DNA from: Pseudarthrobacter sp. SSS035
GTDB taxonomy: Bacteria; Actinomycetota; Actinomycetes; Actinomycetales; Micrococcaceae
Direction of reading: 5' to 3'
Assembly: GCF_023273875.1 (NCBI RefSeq)
Contig: NZ_CP096882.1
Location: 1,612,001 to 1,676,000, forward strand
DNA length: 64,000 nt
Part shown: piece after piece, positions 49,120 through 58,774 of the stretch
How the letters are laid out: each line of letters opens with the position of its first letter
How positions within the stretch are numbered: position 1 is the first letter of the stretch
The notes under the pieces: generated by a model
Databases searched by the model: none
The model's input: the letters and a program-made list of their open reading frames with translations, nothing else
Told to the model about the DNA's origin: nothing
Translations under genes and position numbers: made by a program

Positions 49120-50844
49120 CTAGGTTCGATCCGCGCGCCGGTGGGTGAGCCTGTCCAAACCCCGCCCGACACGTGGGCTCCCGCCTTCCTCCCGGGACGC
49201 CACAATAACGGATGCCACAGTCTCGAGCCGTGGGTGAAGTTCGTCGCCGTCTTCCACCACGCCTGTCTGCCACCACAGCTTCAGCCCCTCCGGGACAACC
49301 TCCAGACTGGCCAGGTTGTTGGTGAACCAGGGCCCCTCGAGGCGTTTCCAGCGGAACGGCGGATTCGGCACACGCGCCGAGCGGGCCACCAGGGCACCTA
49401 CCGGTGAAGCCAGGCCATAGGCCATGACGGCCCCGAAGTATCTCATCAGCCGGGGAAGGGGGTTGCGGATCGGGGAACAGACTGCCTGGATGATCCGGCT
49501 GCCGGAGGAGCGTTCCACCTCGGCGACGTAAGAAAAATGGACGTCCCCGGACAGGAATGTCACGGTCTCGGGTGACGGGCCACGCTTGCCATCGGCGACC
49601 TCGGCCGCCATGGCAGCCACGTCCTGAAAGCTTTTTTGGAAGGCGCCCCAGTGTTCCAGGTCCACCGCCTGGCGCAGCTTCTCGCCAGCCCGGGCGGCGC
49701 GCTTCCCCCACGCGCCCTCCGAAACGGCCTCATTCCACGACTCAACGTGGTGCAGGCCCATCGGCAGCAGGAAAGGCAGGGATGTGGCCACGAGCAGGTG
49801 CCGGAATCCGCCTCGCATCCGGCCGTCAAGCCAGGCCATTTCGTCGTCGTCAAGCAGGGCGCGGGCTTCCGGGTCCAGATTCCTGGCCGCGCGGGAGTCA
49901 ACCACTATCAGCCGTGTGTCGCCGAAATCCCGGCAGTAACTCCACCGGTAGGATTCCGGGTCCCGGTCTGCGCGTTCCGCGAAGCCGTCCAGTTCAGCAC
50001 TGACGTCGAGTTCGGCCCCGCCCTGGTGCCCGGCGATCCGCTGCCAGATGGCATCGTCCCGCCGCTCCTGTGGCGAGAGGTTGCCCAGATGCTGGTACAC
50101 CCAGTAGGAGGCAAGCCCCGAGACAATCCGCCCGTGCCACCACGTGGTGGCTTCCATCTCCCTTTTCCAGCTCAGCGAGGCGTTCCAGTCGTCGCGGATG
50201 TCGTGGTCGTCGAAGATCATCGCGCTGGGCAGGGTGGACAACAGCCACCTGTTCGCCGGGTCGGACCAGGCGAGATTGTAGAGGTGCGCATATTCTTCGT
50301 AGTCTTTGAGCTCCTCGCCGGGCGGTTCGTCGATGTCGCGGCGGGCGCGGATGAATTGCTGCATCTGTTCGCTGGTCAGGTCGGCGTAGACCTGGTCGCC
50401 CAGGAAGGCCACCAGGTCCGGCCACGGCAAGTCACCGCCTGAGGCCATCGCCAGGGCGTAGGCGCGGAGCGAGTCGACGCCGTGCGTCCGGTTGCCGGAC
50501 TCGTCGTGCGGGACGCTGGTGCGGCAGTAGCCGTAGGCCAGGCGCAGCGGCTTGCCGGGCTTCAGCGTCGCGATCACCGACGGCGGAAACCCGGTGGCCG
50601 GATCCGGCCAGACGTGTTCGCCGTCGATTTCCAAGGTGTAGGGAAGCACCGTTCCGGGCTCCAGTCCGTCCGCCTCCACCAGTGCGTAATGGTGGCCGTG
50701 CACCGCGAAAGTACGCGCCGCCCAGTCCCTGCCGCCGGCCCGGACGGTGACGCGGGACTCGCTCCGGGTCTCCACCCAGATGCTCGCCGAGGTCTCATCC
50801 ACATACCGCATCATGGGACCAAGCACCAGGGAAGTCGTCATCAC
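49120..50844 (-). CDS. Alkaline phosphatase D-type (PhoD-like) metallophosphatase
   Basis: A 574-residue protein with an N-terminal beta domain of about 95 residues and a PhoD-like metallophosphatase core. Metal-binding pieces are AYGYCRTS, LVAFLGDQVYAD, MIFDDHDIRDDW, and TFLSGDVHFSYVAE. No signal peptide is visible, unlike classical PhoD, so it is perhaps cytoplasmic. The substrate is unknown. It converges with the phzF remnant, with 11 bp between stops. Confidence 0.88.
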   Translation of the reverse strand: MMTTSLVLGPMMRYVDETSASIWVETRSESRVTVRAGGRDWAARTFAVHGHHYALVEADGLEPGTVLPYTLEIDGEHVWPDPATGFPPSVIATLKPGKPLRLAYGYCRTSVPHDESGNRTHGVDSLRAYALAMASGGDLPWPDLVAFLGDQVYADLTSEQMQQFIRARRDIDEPPGEELKDYEEYAHLYNLAWSDPANRWLLSTLPSAMIFDDHDIRDDWNASLSWKREMEATTWWHGRIVSGLASYWVYQHLGNLSPQERRDDAIWQRIAGHQGGAELDVSAELDGFAERADRDPESYRWSYCRDFGDTRLIVVDSRAARNLDPEARALLDDDEMAWLDGRMRGGFRHLLVATSLPFLLPMGLHHVESWNEAVSEGAWGKRAARAGEKLRQAVDLEHWGAFQKSFQDVAAMAAEVADGKRGPSPETVTFLSGDVHFSYVAEVERSSGSRIIQAVCSPIRNPLPRLMRYFGAVMAYGLASPVGALVARSARVPNPPFRWKRLEGPWFTNNLASLEVVPEGLKLWWQTGVVEDGDELHPRLETVASVIVASREEGGSPRVGRGLDRLTHRRADRT

Positions 50845-50923
50845 TCAGTTGTACCCGTTCCGGCCCGCGGCGACCATGGGTACGGCCAAAGAGGCGAGGA
50901 AACACCTCCCAAGGCACTGCGGC

Positions 50924-51148
50924 CTAGGCCCGGACCTGAAATCCACTCCGCTTGTCGAAAAGCCGTCGCCTGTCGTTTCCGGCTGCGGCAATCCAGAGCA
51001 CGGAGTCGTCTGCTGAGGCCTGGTCAACAACGCCCGTCACAATGTATTCGTCCATGCACCAGACCTCAACCGTATGGCCCGTGAGGCGTGCCCAGTCTGT
51101 GCGCAACCCACGTCCGCTGGCAGCCTTTTCCAGTTGGTTTCCCGTCAC
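50924..51148 (-). CDS. Small hypothetical protein downstream of pdxS
   Basis: A 74-residue protein, beta-rich (HTVEVWCMDEYIVTGVVDQA, SVLWIAAAGNDRRRLFD), reminiscent of small Sm- or SH3-like barrels, but no family is certain. Its GTG start has an AAGGGG site that begins 12 bp after the pdxS stop, so it is probably translated from the pdxS message. Function unknown. Confidence 0.7.
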   Translation of the reverse strand: MTGNQLEKAASGRGLRTDWARLTGHTVEVWCMDEYIVTGVVDQASADDSVLWIAAAGNDRRRLFDKRSGFQVRA

Positions 51149-51160
51149 AGCCGCCCCTTT

Positions 51161-52075
51161 TTACCAACCGCGCTCGGCGAGGCGGTGGGGCTGCGGGATC
51201 TCGTCCACGTTGATGCCCACCATGGCTTCGCCGAGGCCACGGGAGACCTGGGCGATGACGTCGGGGTCGTCGTAATAGGCAGTAGCCCTGACGACGGCGG
51301 CGGCACGCTGGGCCGGATTGCCGGCCTTGAAGATGCCGGAACCGACAAACACCCCCTCGGCGCCGAGCTGCATCATCATCGCAGCGTCGGCCGGGGTGGC
51401 GATGCCGCCCGCGGTGAACAGCACCACGGGGAGCTTGCCGGCGGCGGCGACTTCCTTGACCAGTTCGAGCGGGGCCTGCAGTTCCTTGGCCGCGACGTAC
51501 AGCTCGTCCTCGGGCAGCGCCGCAAGCTTGGCGATCTCGGCGCGGATCTGGCGCATGTGCCCGGTGGCGTTGGAGACGTCGCCGGTGCCGGCCTCGCCCT
51601 TGGACCGGATCATGGCCGCACCCTCGTTGATGCGGCGCAGCGCCTCACCCAGGTTCGTGGCGCCACAGACGAAGGGAACCTTGAAGTTCCACTTGTCGAT
51701 GTGGTGGACGTAGTCGGCCGGGGTCAGGACCTCGGACTCGTCAATGTAGTCCACGCCCAACGACTGCAGGACCTGGGCCTCCACGAAGTGGCCGATCCGG
51801 GCCTTGGCCATGACCGGGACGGACACGGCTGCGATGATCGCCTCGATCATGTCCGGGTCCGACATGCGGGACACGCCGCCCTGGGCACGGATATCAGCCG
51901 GAACGCGTTCCAGCGCCATCACTGCAACGGCACCGGCGTCCTCGGCGATGCGGGCCTGTTCGACGTTGACGACGTCCATGATGACGCCGCCCTTGAGCAT
52001 CTCAGCCATACCGCGCTTGACGCGGCTGCTGCCCGTAACAGCGACATGTTCGTAGGGGAGTCGTTTCAGGGTCAC
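51161..52075 (-). CDS. pdxS: Pyridoxal 5'-phosphate synthase subunit PdxS
   Basis: A 304-residue TIM-barrel enzyme that makes PLP from ribose-5-phosphate, glyceraldehyde-3-phosphate and ammonia. Highly conserved parts are KRGMAEMLKGGVIMDVVN, MALERVPADIRAQGGVSRMS, PVMAKARIGHFVEAQ, VPFVCGATNLGEALRRI, GEAGTGDVSNA and LFTAGGIATPADAA. The GTG at 52075 follows TTGGAG. Its glutaminase partner pdxT is not in the window. PLP is the cofactor of GlyA, encoded 7 kb upstream on the same strand. Confidence 0.96.
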   Translation of the reverse strand: MTLKRLPYEHVAVTGSSRVKRGMAEMLKGGVIMDVVNVEQARIAEDAGAVAVMALERVPADIRAQGGVSRMSDPDMIEAIIAAVSVPVMAKARIGHFVEAQVLQSLGVDYIDESEVLTPADYVHHIDKWNFKVPFVCGATNLGEALRRINEGAAMIRSKGEAGTGDVSNATGHMRQIRAEIAKLAALPEDELYVAAKELQAPLELVKEVAAAGKLPVVLFTAGGIATPADAAMMMQLGAEGVFVGSGIFKAGNPAQRAAAVVRATAYYDDPDVIAQVSRGLGEAMVGINVDEIPQPHRLAERGW

Positions 52076-52129
52076 TTCTTGCTCCAAGGGGACGGGGCGC
52101 CTGCGAAGCCAGGCATTCGAGTTAAGGGA

Positions 52130-52163
52130 CTGGCCCCGGGTGTATGTGCACACCCGGGGCCAG
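52130..52163 (-). terminator. Hairpin terminator after sdaA
   Basis: CTGGCCCCGGGTGT and ACACCCGGGGCCAG form a perfect 14-bp stem with a 6-nt loop, 16 bp past the sdaA stop. It separates the glyA-sox-sdaA operon from pdxS. The tail is only modestly T-rich. Confidence 0.75.
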
Positions 52164-52178
52164 AGGGGTTTCACCGAG

Positions 52179-53552
52179 TCAGCATTCGATGACGTTTACC
52201 GCGAGGCCACCCCGGGACGTCTCCTTATATTTGCTTTTCATGTCGGCGCCGGTTTCCCGCATGGTCTTGATCGCTTTATCCAGGGACACTTTGTGGCTGC
52301 CGTCCCCGTGGAGGGACAGCCGCGCGGCGTTGATGGCTTTGACGCTGGCGATGGCGTTGCGTTCGATGCAGGGAATCTGCACCAGGCCGCCCACGGGGTC
52401 GCAGGTCAGGCCGAGGTTGTGTTCGATCCCTACTTCGGCGGCATTCTCCACCTGCTCGGGCGTTCCTCCGAGGACCTCGCATAGGCCCGCGGCCGCCATG
52501 GAGCAGGCCGAGCCCACCTCCCCCTGGCACCCAACCTCCGCACCGGAGATGGAAGCGTTGATCTTGAACAGAATTCCGACTGCGGCCGCGGCCAGCAGGA
52601 AACGAACCACACCGTCGTCATTGGCGCCGGGCACGAACTTCACGTAGTAGTGCAGCACGGCGGGCACGATTCCCGCCGCGCCGTTGGTGGGGGCGGTGAC
52701 AATGCGACCGCCCGCGGCGTTTTCCTCGTTGACCGCCAGGGCGAAGAGGTTCACCCACTCCATGGCCCGCAGGGGATCGGTGACGCCGGTGTCTGCGGTC
52801 AGGGTCTGGAACAACGACGGCGCCCGTCGTCTGACGTTAAGGCCGCCTGGAAGAATCCCCTCAGCGGCGCAGCCGTTGTCCACGCATTCGCGCATGACTG
52901 CCCAGAGTGCCAGCAGTTTTTCCCGGAGTTCCGCTTCGCTGCGCCATGTGAGTTCGTTGGCGAGCATAACGTCGGAAATGGACATGCCCTCGCGCTTGCA
53001 GATCTCCAGGAGTTCGTCGGCGGTGCTGAAGGGGTACGGGAGGACGGTGGAGTCCGCCACCACCCTGTCTTCGGCGCCGGCATCGCCGTCCACTACAAAG
53101 CCGCCGCCGATCGAGTAGAAGCTCCGTTCGCTCAGCACCGCCCCGGCGTGGTCCAGGGCGCGGAAGGTCATGCCGTTGGGGTGGGCCGGGAGGGACTTGC
53201 GCCGGTGCAGCACCACGTCCTCGTCCCAGTTGAAGTCCACGCGGTGGTGGCCACCGACCAGGAGTTCGGCGTCGAGGGCCGCGGCAGCCACCTGGTCGTC
53301 CGCCGTGGCGGTGTCCACGGTTTCCGGGTCCAGTCCCTTGAAGCCCAGGACCACGGCCTTGTCCGAGCCGTGGCCCCGCCCGGTGGCACCCAGCGAACCG
53401 AACAGCTCAGCCTGGACGCGCCTGGTGGCGCTCAGGTGGCCGTCGCCCTTGAGTCCGTCGGCGAAGAGCTTTGCCGCCCGCATCGGGCCCACCGTGTGCG
53501 ACGACGAGGGCCCGATACCAACGGAGAAGAGGTCCAGGACGCTGAGTGCCAT
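52179..53552 (-). CDS. sdaA: L-serine ammonia-lyase (iron-sulfur type)
   Basis: A 457-residue single-chain enzyme that deaminates L-serine to pyruvate and ammonia. The N-terminal ASB part has SVGIGPSSSHTVGPMRAA; the C-terminal part has TNGAAGIVPAVLHYY, CQGEVGSACSMAAAG and GLTCDPVGGLVQIPCIERNA, where the Cys residues hold the 4Fe-4S cluster. The ATG lies directly after the soxG stop, so it is the last gene of the glyA-sox operon and drains the serine made from sarcosine. Confidence 0.95.
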   Translation of the reverse strand: MALSVLDLFSVGIGPSSSHTVGPMRAAKLFADGLKGDGHLSATRRVQAELFGSLGATGRGHGSDKAVVLGFKGLDPETVDTATADDQVAAAALDAELLVGGHHRVDFNWDEDVVLHRRKSLPAHPNGMTFRALDHAGAVLSERSFYSIGGGFVVDGDAGAEDRVVADSTVLPYPFSTADELLEICKREGMSISDVMLANELTWRSEAELREKLLALWAVMRECVDNGCAAEGILPGGLNVRRRAPSLFQTLTADTGVTDPLRAMEWVNLFALAVNEENAAGGRIVTAPTNGAAGIVPAVLHYYVKFVPGANDDGVVRFLLAAAAVGILFKINASISGAEVGCQGEVGSACSMAAAGLCEVLGGTPEQVENAAEVGIEHNLGLTCDPVGGLVQIPCIERNAIASVKAINAARLSLHGDGSHKVSLDKAIKTMRETGADMKSKYKETSRGGLAVNVIEC

Positions 53553-54188
53553 TTAGGGGACCTCTGGCGAGGCATACTCGCGCATTGCATCGAGGAGCCA
53601 CCGGCCCAGGAAGTCCGCGAAGGAGGCGCGGGGGAAAAGCCGGAAGCTTTCCTCCCCGGTCTTCTGCAGGACCACCGGGATGTTGCCCACCTCGGTGTTC
53701 AGGGCGGTTCCCGGGGTGAAACTGCGCGGGTGCAGGTCAAGGGCGCAGCCTTTTTCCAGGACGGCCCGGGCGCGGGGACCGGACAGTTCAAACGTGGTGC
53801 GGTTGGCGGACAGGTCCACCACCTGGCCGGGGGCGTCACCCAGCGCCTCGGTGAGGGACCCGATGAGGTTGCCGCCCAGGGAGTCGTGGGCCTCTTCGGG
53901 TGCAACCACCAGGAACTCCGCCGGTCCCAGCCAGAGGACGCTGACGCCGTCGGCGCCGCCCACGTCGCCGCAGCGTGCCGGCAGGCCGCCGGCAACAGAA
54001 GCGATCCGCGCCCCTTCCTCGGAGCGGGGGTCCACGCGGATCCCGGCCATGGTCTGGAAGGGGCCCTCGGCCAGGACAACCTTGCCCCGGACGGAGCCTG
54101 CCACCAGTGCCGGGGCCAGGTGGGAGGCGGGGCTCCGGCGGATGTCCCGGAGTCCATTGATGCCTTCGAGTGCTGCTGAATTAGCCAT
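53553..54188 (-). CDS. soxG: Sarcosine oxidase gamma subunit
   Basis: A 211-residue subunit of the heterotetrameric sarcosine oxidase; gamma has a GcvT-like fold but no cofactor. Family features include SPASHLAP, VSVLWLGPAEFLVVAPE, DLSANRTTFELSGPRARAVL and a C-terminal SFRLFPRASFADFLGRWLLD in short. The ATG at 54188 overlaps the soxA stop by 8 bp, better than the longer frame from 54296. It is translationally coupled to soxA. Confidence 0.92.
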   Translation of the reverse strand: MANSAALEGINGLRDIRRSPASHLAPALVAGSVRGKVVLAEGPFQTMAGIRVDPRSEEGARIASVAGGLPARCGDVGGADGVSVLWLGPAEFLVVAPEEAHDSLGGNLIGSLTEALGDAPGQVVDLSANRTTFELSGPRARAVLEKGCALDLHPRSFTPGTALNTEVGNIPVVLQKTGEESFRLFPRASFADFLGRWLLDAMREYASPEVP

Positions 54189-57123
54189 CTTTGCGGGTCC
54201 CTTCGGGGTCAAAAAGTACGGTTTCTGCGACAACAACATCAACCAGCTGGTCGCCGGCTGCGGCCACCAGGGTCTCGCCGATGCGGTTGCGGCCATTCTT
54301 GATCAGTGCCAGCCCAAACGAGCGGCCCAGGGCGGCGCTGTGGTAGCTCGAGGTGACGAAGCCCTCCATGGGGACCGGGCCGTAGGCGGGGCTGGTGCTG
54401 ATGCCCTTCTCCACGAGCTGGGTGCCTTCGGGCAGCCGGATGGTGCCGTCCACAGGCAGGACGCTGACCAGGTGCTTGCGGTCCTCGCGCCGGGCATCGG
54501 CTCGGGCGTAGGAGCGCTTGCCGATGAAGTCCTTGGCCTTGGACACCACCCATTCCATGCCCGCATCCTGCGGGGTGACGGTGCCGTCGGTGTCCTGCCC
54601 GACGATCGGGTAGCCCTTTTCGGCGCGGAGCACGTGCATGGTTTCGGTGCCGTAGGGGGTGATGTTGAATTCGGCGCCTGCCGCGGCCACGGCTTCCCAG
54701 GTATTAAGCCCGTACCAGGACGGCACGTTGATCTCGTAGGCCAGTTCGCCGGAGAAGGAGATCCGGCAGACCCTGGCCTGCACGCCTGAGGCGAGGGTGG
54801 TTTCGCGGAACGTCATGAACGGGAAGGCTTCGGCTTCCAGCCCGCCGTCCTTTGCGAGTTCGGGGGCCACCTTTGCCAGGACCGCGCGGGATTTAGGCCC
54901 GACGACGGCAATGGTGCTCCACTGTTCGGTCACCGAGGTGCAGTGCACGTCCAGCTCCGGCCATTCGGTCTGCAGCCATTCCTCCAGCCAGTCCAGCACC
55001 TTCGCGGCGCCGCCGGTGGTGGTGGTCATGAAGTAACGGTCATCGTCCAGGCGCAGGGTCACGCCGTCGTCGAAGATCATGCCGTCCGCCATGCACATCA
55101 CGCCGTAGCGGGCCGAACCCGGGGCGAGCTTTTTGAACGCGTTGGTGTAGATCCGGTTGAGGAACTCACCGGCATCCTTGCCGCGGATTTCGATCTTGCC
55201 GAGGGTGGTGGCGTCCATGAACCCGACGGAGTCGCGGACGGCACCGCATTCGCGCAGCACGGCTGCGTCCATGTCTTCCCCGATCTGCGGGTAGTACCAG
55301 GGGCGCTTCCACTGCCCCACGTCCTCGAACAGTGCGCCCTGGGCCACGTGCCACGGGTTGATCGACGTGACGCGGGCGGGGTCGAACAGCTCGCCGCGCT
55401 GGCGTCCGGCCAGTGCTGCGAATGCCACCGGAGTGAACGGTGCGCGGTACGTGGTGGTGCCAATGTCGCCGATGCCTCGGGACGCGTCGCCGACGCTCCG
55501 GAGCGCGGCGGCGATGACGCCGATCGCGTTGACGCCGGAGGTCTTGCCCTGGTCGTTGGCGGTGCTGATGGAGGTGTACCGCTTGATGTGCTCCACAGAC
55601 CGCATGCCGGCACCGGTGGACCGCAGCACGTCAGCCACTGACTGGTCCCGCTGGAAGTCCACGAAGTGGTGGTGCCAGTCATCCGGGGTGCCGTCCTGGC
55701 CCGGTACCAGCCAGAGCTGGCGGGTCGGAGCTGAAGCTTTCGGTTCGCCGAGGACTGACGGTTTGGTTTCCGACGCGAATCCCGCGGCGATGGCCGCGGC
55801 GGCGCCGGCGGAAATGCCCTCGGCAAGGACGTCGGCAAGTTCGAAGCTGCCGCGGCCGGAGCCGATGGTCTGCTGGTTCGGAACTGCGGTGCTTGGCACG
55901 AAAGCGGCCAGTTCGTCGTCCCAGCGCAGCTTGCCCTGCCGCTGGGAGTGGAGGTGCACCAGCGGGCTCCAGCCGCCGGAGACTGCCAGAAGGTCGCAGG
56001 CGATCTCTTCGACGCCGGAGGTGAGCTCGCCGTCGTCGTTGATGCTGCGGACGGTGACTGCGAACAGCCGGCCGTCATCGCCGGCTGCCGTGTTGGCAAC
56101 GGCACTGCCGATCAGAACCCGGGTGCCGGATTCGACAGCGGCTGCTGCCACCTGGGTGAGGGCAGGGCGGGCGTCGACCACGGCCGCCACCTTGACGCCG
56201 GCGGCCCGCAGGTCCGCGGCGAGGGCGTAGGCGCTGTCGTTGGTGGTGCTGATGACCACGCGCTGGCCAGCGGCGACGGCGTAACGGTTGAGGTAGCTGC
56301 GGACGGCGGAGGCCAGCATAATGCCGGGGCGGTCGTTGTTCTCGAAGACCAGCGGACGCTCGTGGGCGCCGGGGGCCAGAATCACCTGATTAGCACGCAC
56401 GTGCCAAATCCGCTGCCGGGAGACGCCGGGCGCTGCCGGGCTGGACAGGTGGTCGGTGCGGTTCTGGACCGCAATAACGTAGTTGGCGTCGTAGGCGCCG
56501 AAGGCCGTGGTGCGGTTCAGGACCGTGCTTTCGGCCCCGGAAACCAGTTCGGCTTCCACGTCCGCCACCCACTCCAGGGCCGGATTGCCTTCGATGGTCT
56601 CGGCGAGGCCGGAGGCAGTGGACCCGGACAGCAGGGAGCCGCCCAGTTCGGGCTGGTCGTCCATCAGCATCACCCGGGCGCCGGCGCGGACCGCTTCACG
56701 GGCCGCGGCCAGGCCGGCAGGGCCACCGCCGATGATCAGGACGTCGGTGTGGACGTACTTCTTGTCGTACTCCGCACGGTCATCTTCCGGGTCCAGCTTG
56801 CCCAGGCCGTTCAGCATGCCTGCTGCCAGGCCGTCCACCAGGGTGACGGTGGTGGCGGGAAGCATGGACTCGGCCACGTGGCCCGGGAACCGGGCTTCAA
56901 CGCGAACCAGTGCGTTGGATTCCTCAACGCCGGCGGACATGATGCCGCGTGCGCGGTCCTCGTACAGCGAGTTTCCGGCGGCGATCCGGCCGTTGGCGAG
57001 CAGCGCCGAGGCGAGTGTGTCGCCGGGGTGGCCGGTGAATTCCTCGCCGTCCACGGTGAATCGCCAGGAGATGGTGCGGTCGATGCGTCCGCCGGCTGCG
57101 AGGCGGGCGTTCTGGGAAGTCAC
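54181..57123 (-). CDS. soxA: Sarcosine oxidase alpha subunit
   Basis: A 980-residue subunit that takes electrons and the one-carbon group of sarcosine to tetrahydrofolate. Residues about 15-95 form the ferredoxin-like domain, about 127-165 the nucleotide-binding motif (VLIIGGGPAGLAAAREAVRA), the middle an FAD/NAD oxidoreductase, and about 580-980 a GcvT-like folate-binding domain (VGFMDATTLGKIEIRGKDAG, GYPIVGQDTDGTVTPQDAG). Length and order match known alpha subunits. The GTG start overlaps the soxD stop by GTGA. Confidence 0.96.
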   Translation of the reverse strand: MTSQNARLAAGGRIDRTISWRFTVDGEEFTGHPGDTLASALLANGRIAAGNSLYEDRARGIMSAGVEESNALVRVEARFPGHVAESMLPATTVTLVDGLAAGMLNGLGKLDPEDDRAEYDKKYVHTDVLIIGGGPAGLAAAREAVRAGARVMLMDDQPELGGSLLSGSTASGLAETIEGNPALEWVADVEAELVSGAESTVLNRTTAFGAYDANYVIAVQNRTDHLSSPAAPGVSRQRIWHVRANQVILAPGAHERPLVFENNDRPGIMLASAVRSYLNRYAVAAGQRVVISTTNDSAYALAADLRAAGVKVAAVVDARPALTQVAAAAVESGTRVLIGSAVANTAAGDDGRLFAVTVRSINDDGELTSGVEEIACDLLAVSGGWSPLVHLHSQRQGKLRWDDELAAFVPSTAVPNQQTIGSGRGSFELADVLAEGISAGAAAAIAAGFASETKPSVLGEPKASAPTRQLWLVPGQDGTPDDWHHHFVDFQRDQSVADVLRSTGAGMRSVEHIKRYTSISTANDQGKTSGVNAIGVIAAALRSVGDASRGIGDIGTTTYRAPFTPVAFAALAGRQRGELFDPARVTSINPWHVAQGALFEDVGQWKRPWYYPQIGEDMDAAVLRECGAVRDSVGFMDATTLGKIEIRGKDAGEFLNRIYTNAFKKLAPGSARYGVMCMADGMIFDDGVTLRLDDDRYFMTTTTGGAAKVLDWLEEWLQTEWPELDVHCTSVTEQWSTIAVVGPKSRAVLAKVAPELAKDGGLEAEAFPFMTFRETTLASGVQARVCRISFSGELAYEINVPSWYGLNTWEAVAAAGAEFNITPYGTETMHVLRAEKGYPIVGQDTDGTVTPQDAGMEWVVSKAKDFIGKRSYARADARREDRKHLVSVLPVDGTIRLPEGTQLVEKGISTSPAYGPVPMEGFVTSSYHSAALGRSFGLALIKNGRNRIGETLVAAAGDQLVDVVVAETVLFDPEGTRKDG

Positions 57124-57539
57124 TTGGTTGCTCCTTCCGGGGCGGTGATGCTGGCAGATGAGGTGCTGGCGGCGATGCTGGTCGTGGCGGTGCTCGGCGC
57201 AGCGGTACCGGTGGTGGTGCTGTCAGCCGCGAGGCTGGCCGTGCCGGACTCACGTGCCGGGGCGGCTGCGTCAGGCCGGGGCGCGCCCATGGGGTAGATC
57301 GCATGGATCTCGTAGGTGACCGTGTCGCGGAGCATGTTGAACCACTGGCGGCAGCCGGTGCTGTGGAGCCAGCGTTCGGCAAAAGCGCCTTTGGTGTTGT
57401 CCCGGTAGAACAGGAACTCGGCCCATTCGCGGTCGTTCAGTTCGTTCGGGTTTTCCGGATAGGCCACGTGGGCCTGCCCGCCGTAGTGGAACTCGGTCTC
57501 GTCGCGGGAGCCGCAGTTGGGGCATGAAATGAGGAGCAT
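57120..57539 (-). CDS. soxD: Sarcosine oxidase delta subunit with long C-terminal tail
   Basis: A 139-residue zinc-binding subunit. CPNCGSRDETEFHYGGQAH holds the Cys and His zinc ligands, and WAEFLFYRDNTKG and RQWFNMLRDTVTYEI are typical. Known delta subunits are about 100 residues; here about 45 Ala/Thr/Ser-rich residues follow (TTTGTAAPSTATTS and so on), which look like low-complexity growth. Overlaps soxA by GTGA and follows soxB by 14 bp. Confidence 0.92.
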   Translation of the reverse strand: MLLISCPNCGSRDETEFHYGGQAHVAYPENPNELNDREWAEFLFYRDNTKGAFAERWLHSTGCRQWFNMLRDTVTYEIHAIYPMGAPRPDAAAPARESGTASLAADSTTTGTAAPSTATTSIAASTSSASITAPEGATK

Positions 57540-57553
57540 GTCCGGACTCTCTT

Positions 57554-58774
57554 CTAGTGGGCCACGGCGGCTGCGCCGTGTTCGTCGATCAGGGCGCCGG
57601 TTTCGAACCGCTCCAGCGCAAACGGCTTGTTCAGTTCGTGCGGCGTTCCCGTGGCGATGGTGTGGGCAAAGGTGAGGCCCGCGGCCGGCGTGCCCTTGAA
57701 GCCGCCGGTGCCCCAGCCACAGTTCACGAACATGTTGTCCACCGGAGTGGTGCCCACAATCGGGGAGGCGTCCAGCGTCGTATCAACGATGCCGCCCCAG
57801 GTCCTGAGTACGTGCGCACGGGCAAAGATCGGGAAGAGCTCGACGGCGGCCGCCATCTGGTGCTCGATCACGTGGAACGAGCCGCGCTGGCCGTAACCGT
57901 TGTAGGAGTCCACTCCGGCGCCCATGACCAGTTCGCCCTTGTGGGCCTGGGAGACGTAGACGTGCACGTGGTTGGACATGACCACTGTGGGGTGGACCGG
58001 TTCGTGCAGTTCGGAAACCAGCGCCTGCAGCGGGTGGGACTGGATGGGGAGCCGGAAGCCTGCCATTTCGGCCAGGACCGAGCTGTGCCCGGCGGCGCAC
58101 AGGCCCACCTTTTCGGTGTTGATGGTGCCTCGGTTGGTCTTGACGCCGGTGACCCGGTTACCGTCCTTGATGAACCCGGTGACTTCGCAGTTCTGGATGA
58201 TGTCCACGCCCAGTTCGTCGCACTTGCGGGCGAAGGCCCAGGCCACGTGGTCATGCTTGGCGATGCCGGCGCGCGGCTGGTAGGTGGCGCCCATGACGGG
58301 GTAGCGGATGTTGTCGTTGATGTTCAGGATGGGGCAGAGTTCCTTGACCTGCTGCGGGTCCAGCCACTCGGCGTCCACTCCGTTGAGTTTGTTCGCGCCC
58401 ACGCGCCGCATGCTTTCACGGACATCACCCAGGGTGTGGGCGAGGTTCATCACGCCGCGCTGGCTGAAGAGGAAGTCGTATTCGAGCTGCTCCGGCAGGA
58501 CTTCCCAGAGCTTGAGTGCGTGCTCGTAGATGGCCGCGCTCTCGTCCCAGAGGTAGTTGGACCGGATGATGGTGGTGTTCCGGGCCATGTTGCCGCCGGC
58601 CAGCCAGCCTTTTTCGAGGACGGCGATGTTTGTCATGCCGTGGTTTTTGGCCAGGAAGTAGGCGGTGGCCAGGCCGTGCCCGCCGCCACCAACAATCACG
58701 GCGTCGTACGAGGACTTGGGTTCCGGGTTCCGCCAAAGGAAATCCGGGTGTTCCGGGAGCTGATCGGCCATCAT
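57554..58774 (-). CDS. soxB: Sarcosine oxidase beta subunit
   Basis: The 406-residue catalytic subunit, which oxidises sarcosine with non-covalent FAD and passes electrons to covalent FMN. The FAD motif is AVIVGGGGHGLATAYFL; the FMN-linked His should be in the segment GIAKHDHVAWAF (H174 by this start). The C-terminal NMFVNCGWGTGGFKGTPA is typical. The ATG overlaps the glyA stop (ATGA). Confidence 0.96.
   Translation of the reverse strand: MMADQLPEHPDFLWRNPEPKSSYDAVIVGGGGHGLATAYFLAKNHGMTNIAVLEKGWLAGGNMARNTTIIRSNYLWDESAAIYEHALKLWEVLPEQLEYDFLFSQRGVMNLAHTLGDVRESMRRVGANKLNGVDAEWLDPQQVKELCPILNINDNIRYPVMGATYQPRAGIAKHDHVAWAFARKCDELGVDIIQNCEVTGFIKDGNRVTGVKTNRGTINTEKVGLCAAGHSSVLAEMAGFRLPIQSHPLQALVSELHEPVHPTVVMSNHVHVYVSQAHKGELVMGAGVDSYNGYGQRGSFHVIEHQMAAAVELFPIFARAHVLRTWGGIVDTTLDASPIVGTTPVDNMFVNCGWGTGGFKGTPAAGLTFAHTIATGTPHELNKPFALERFETGALIDEHGAAAVAH

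Noticed and set aside
49109..49407. The extra 100 codons at the end of the phzF frame
   Set aside because: They arise from the frameshift, overlap the phosphatase gene on the other strand and match nothing in PhzF proteins.
55948..57297. A 449-codon plus-strand frame opposite soxA
   Set aside because: Gly/Val/Asp-rich shadow translation; soxA on the other strand is unambiguous.
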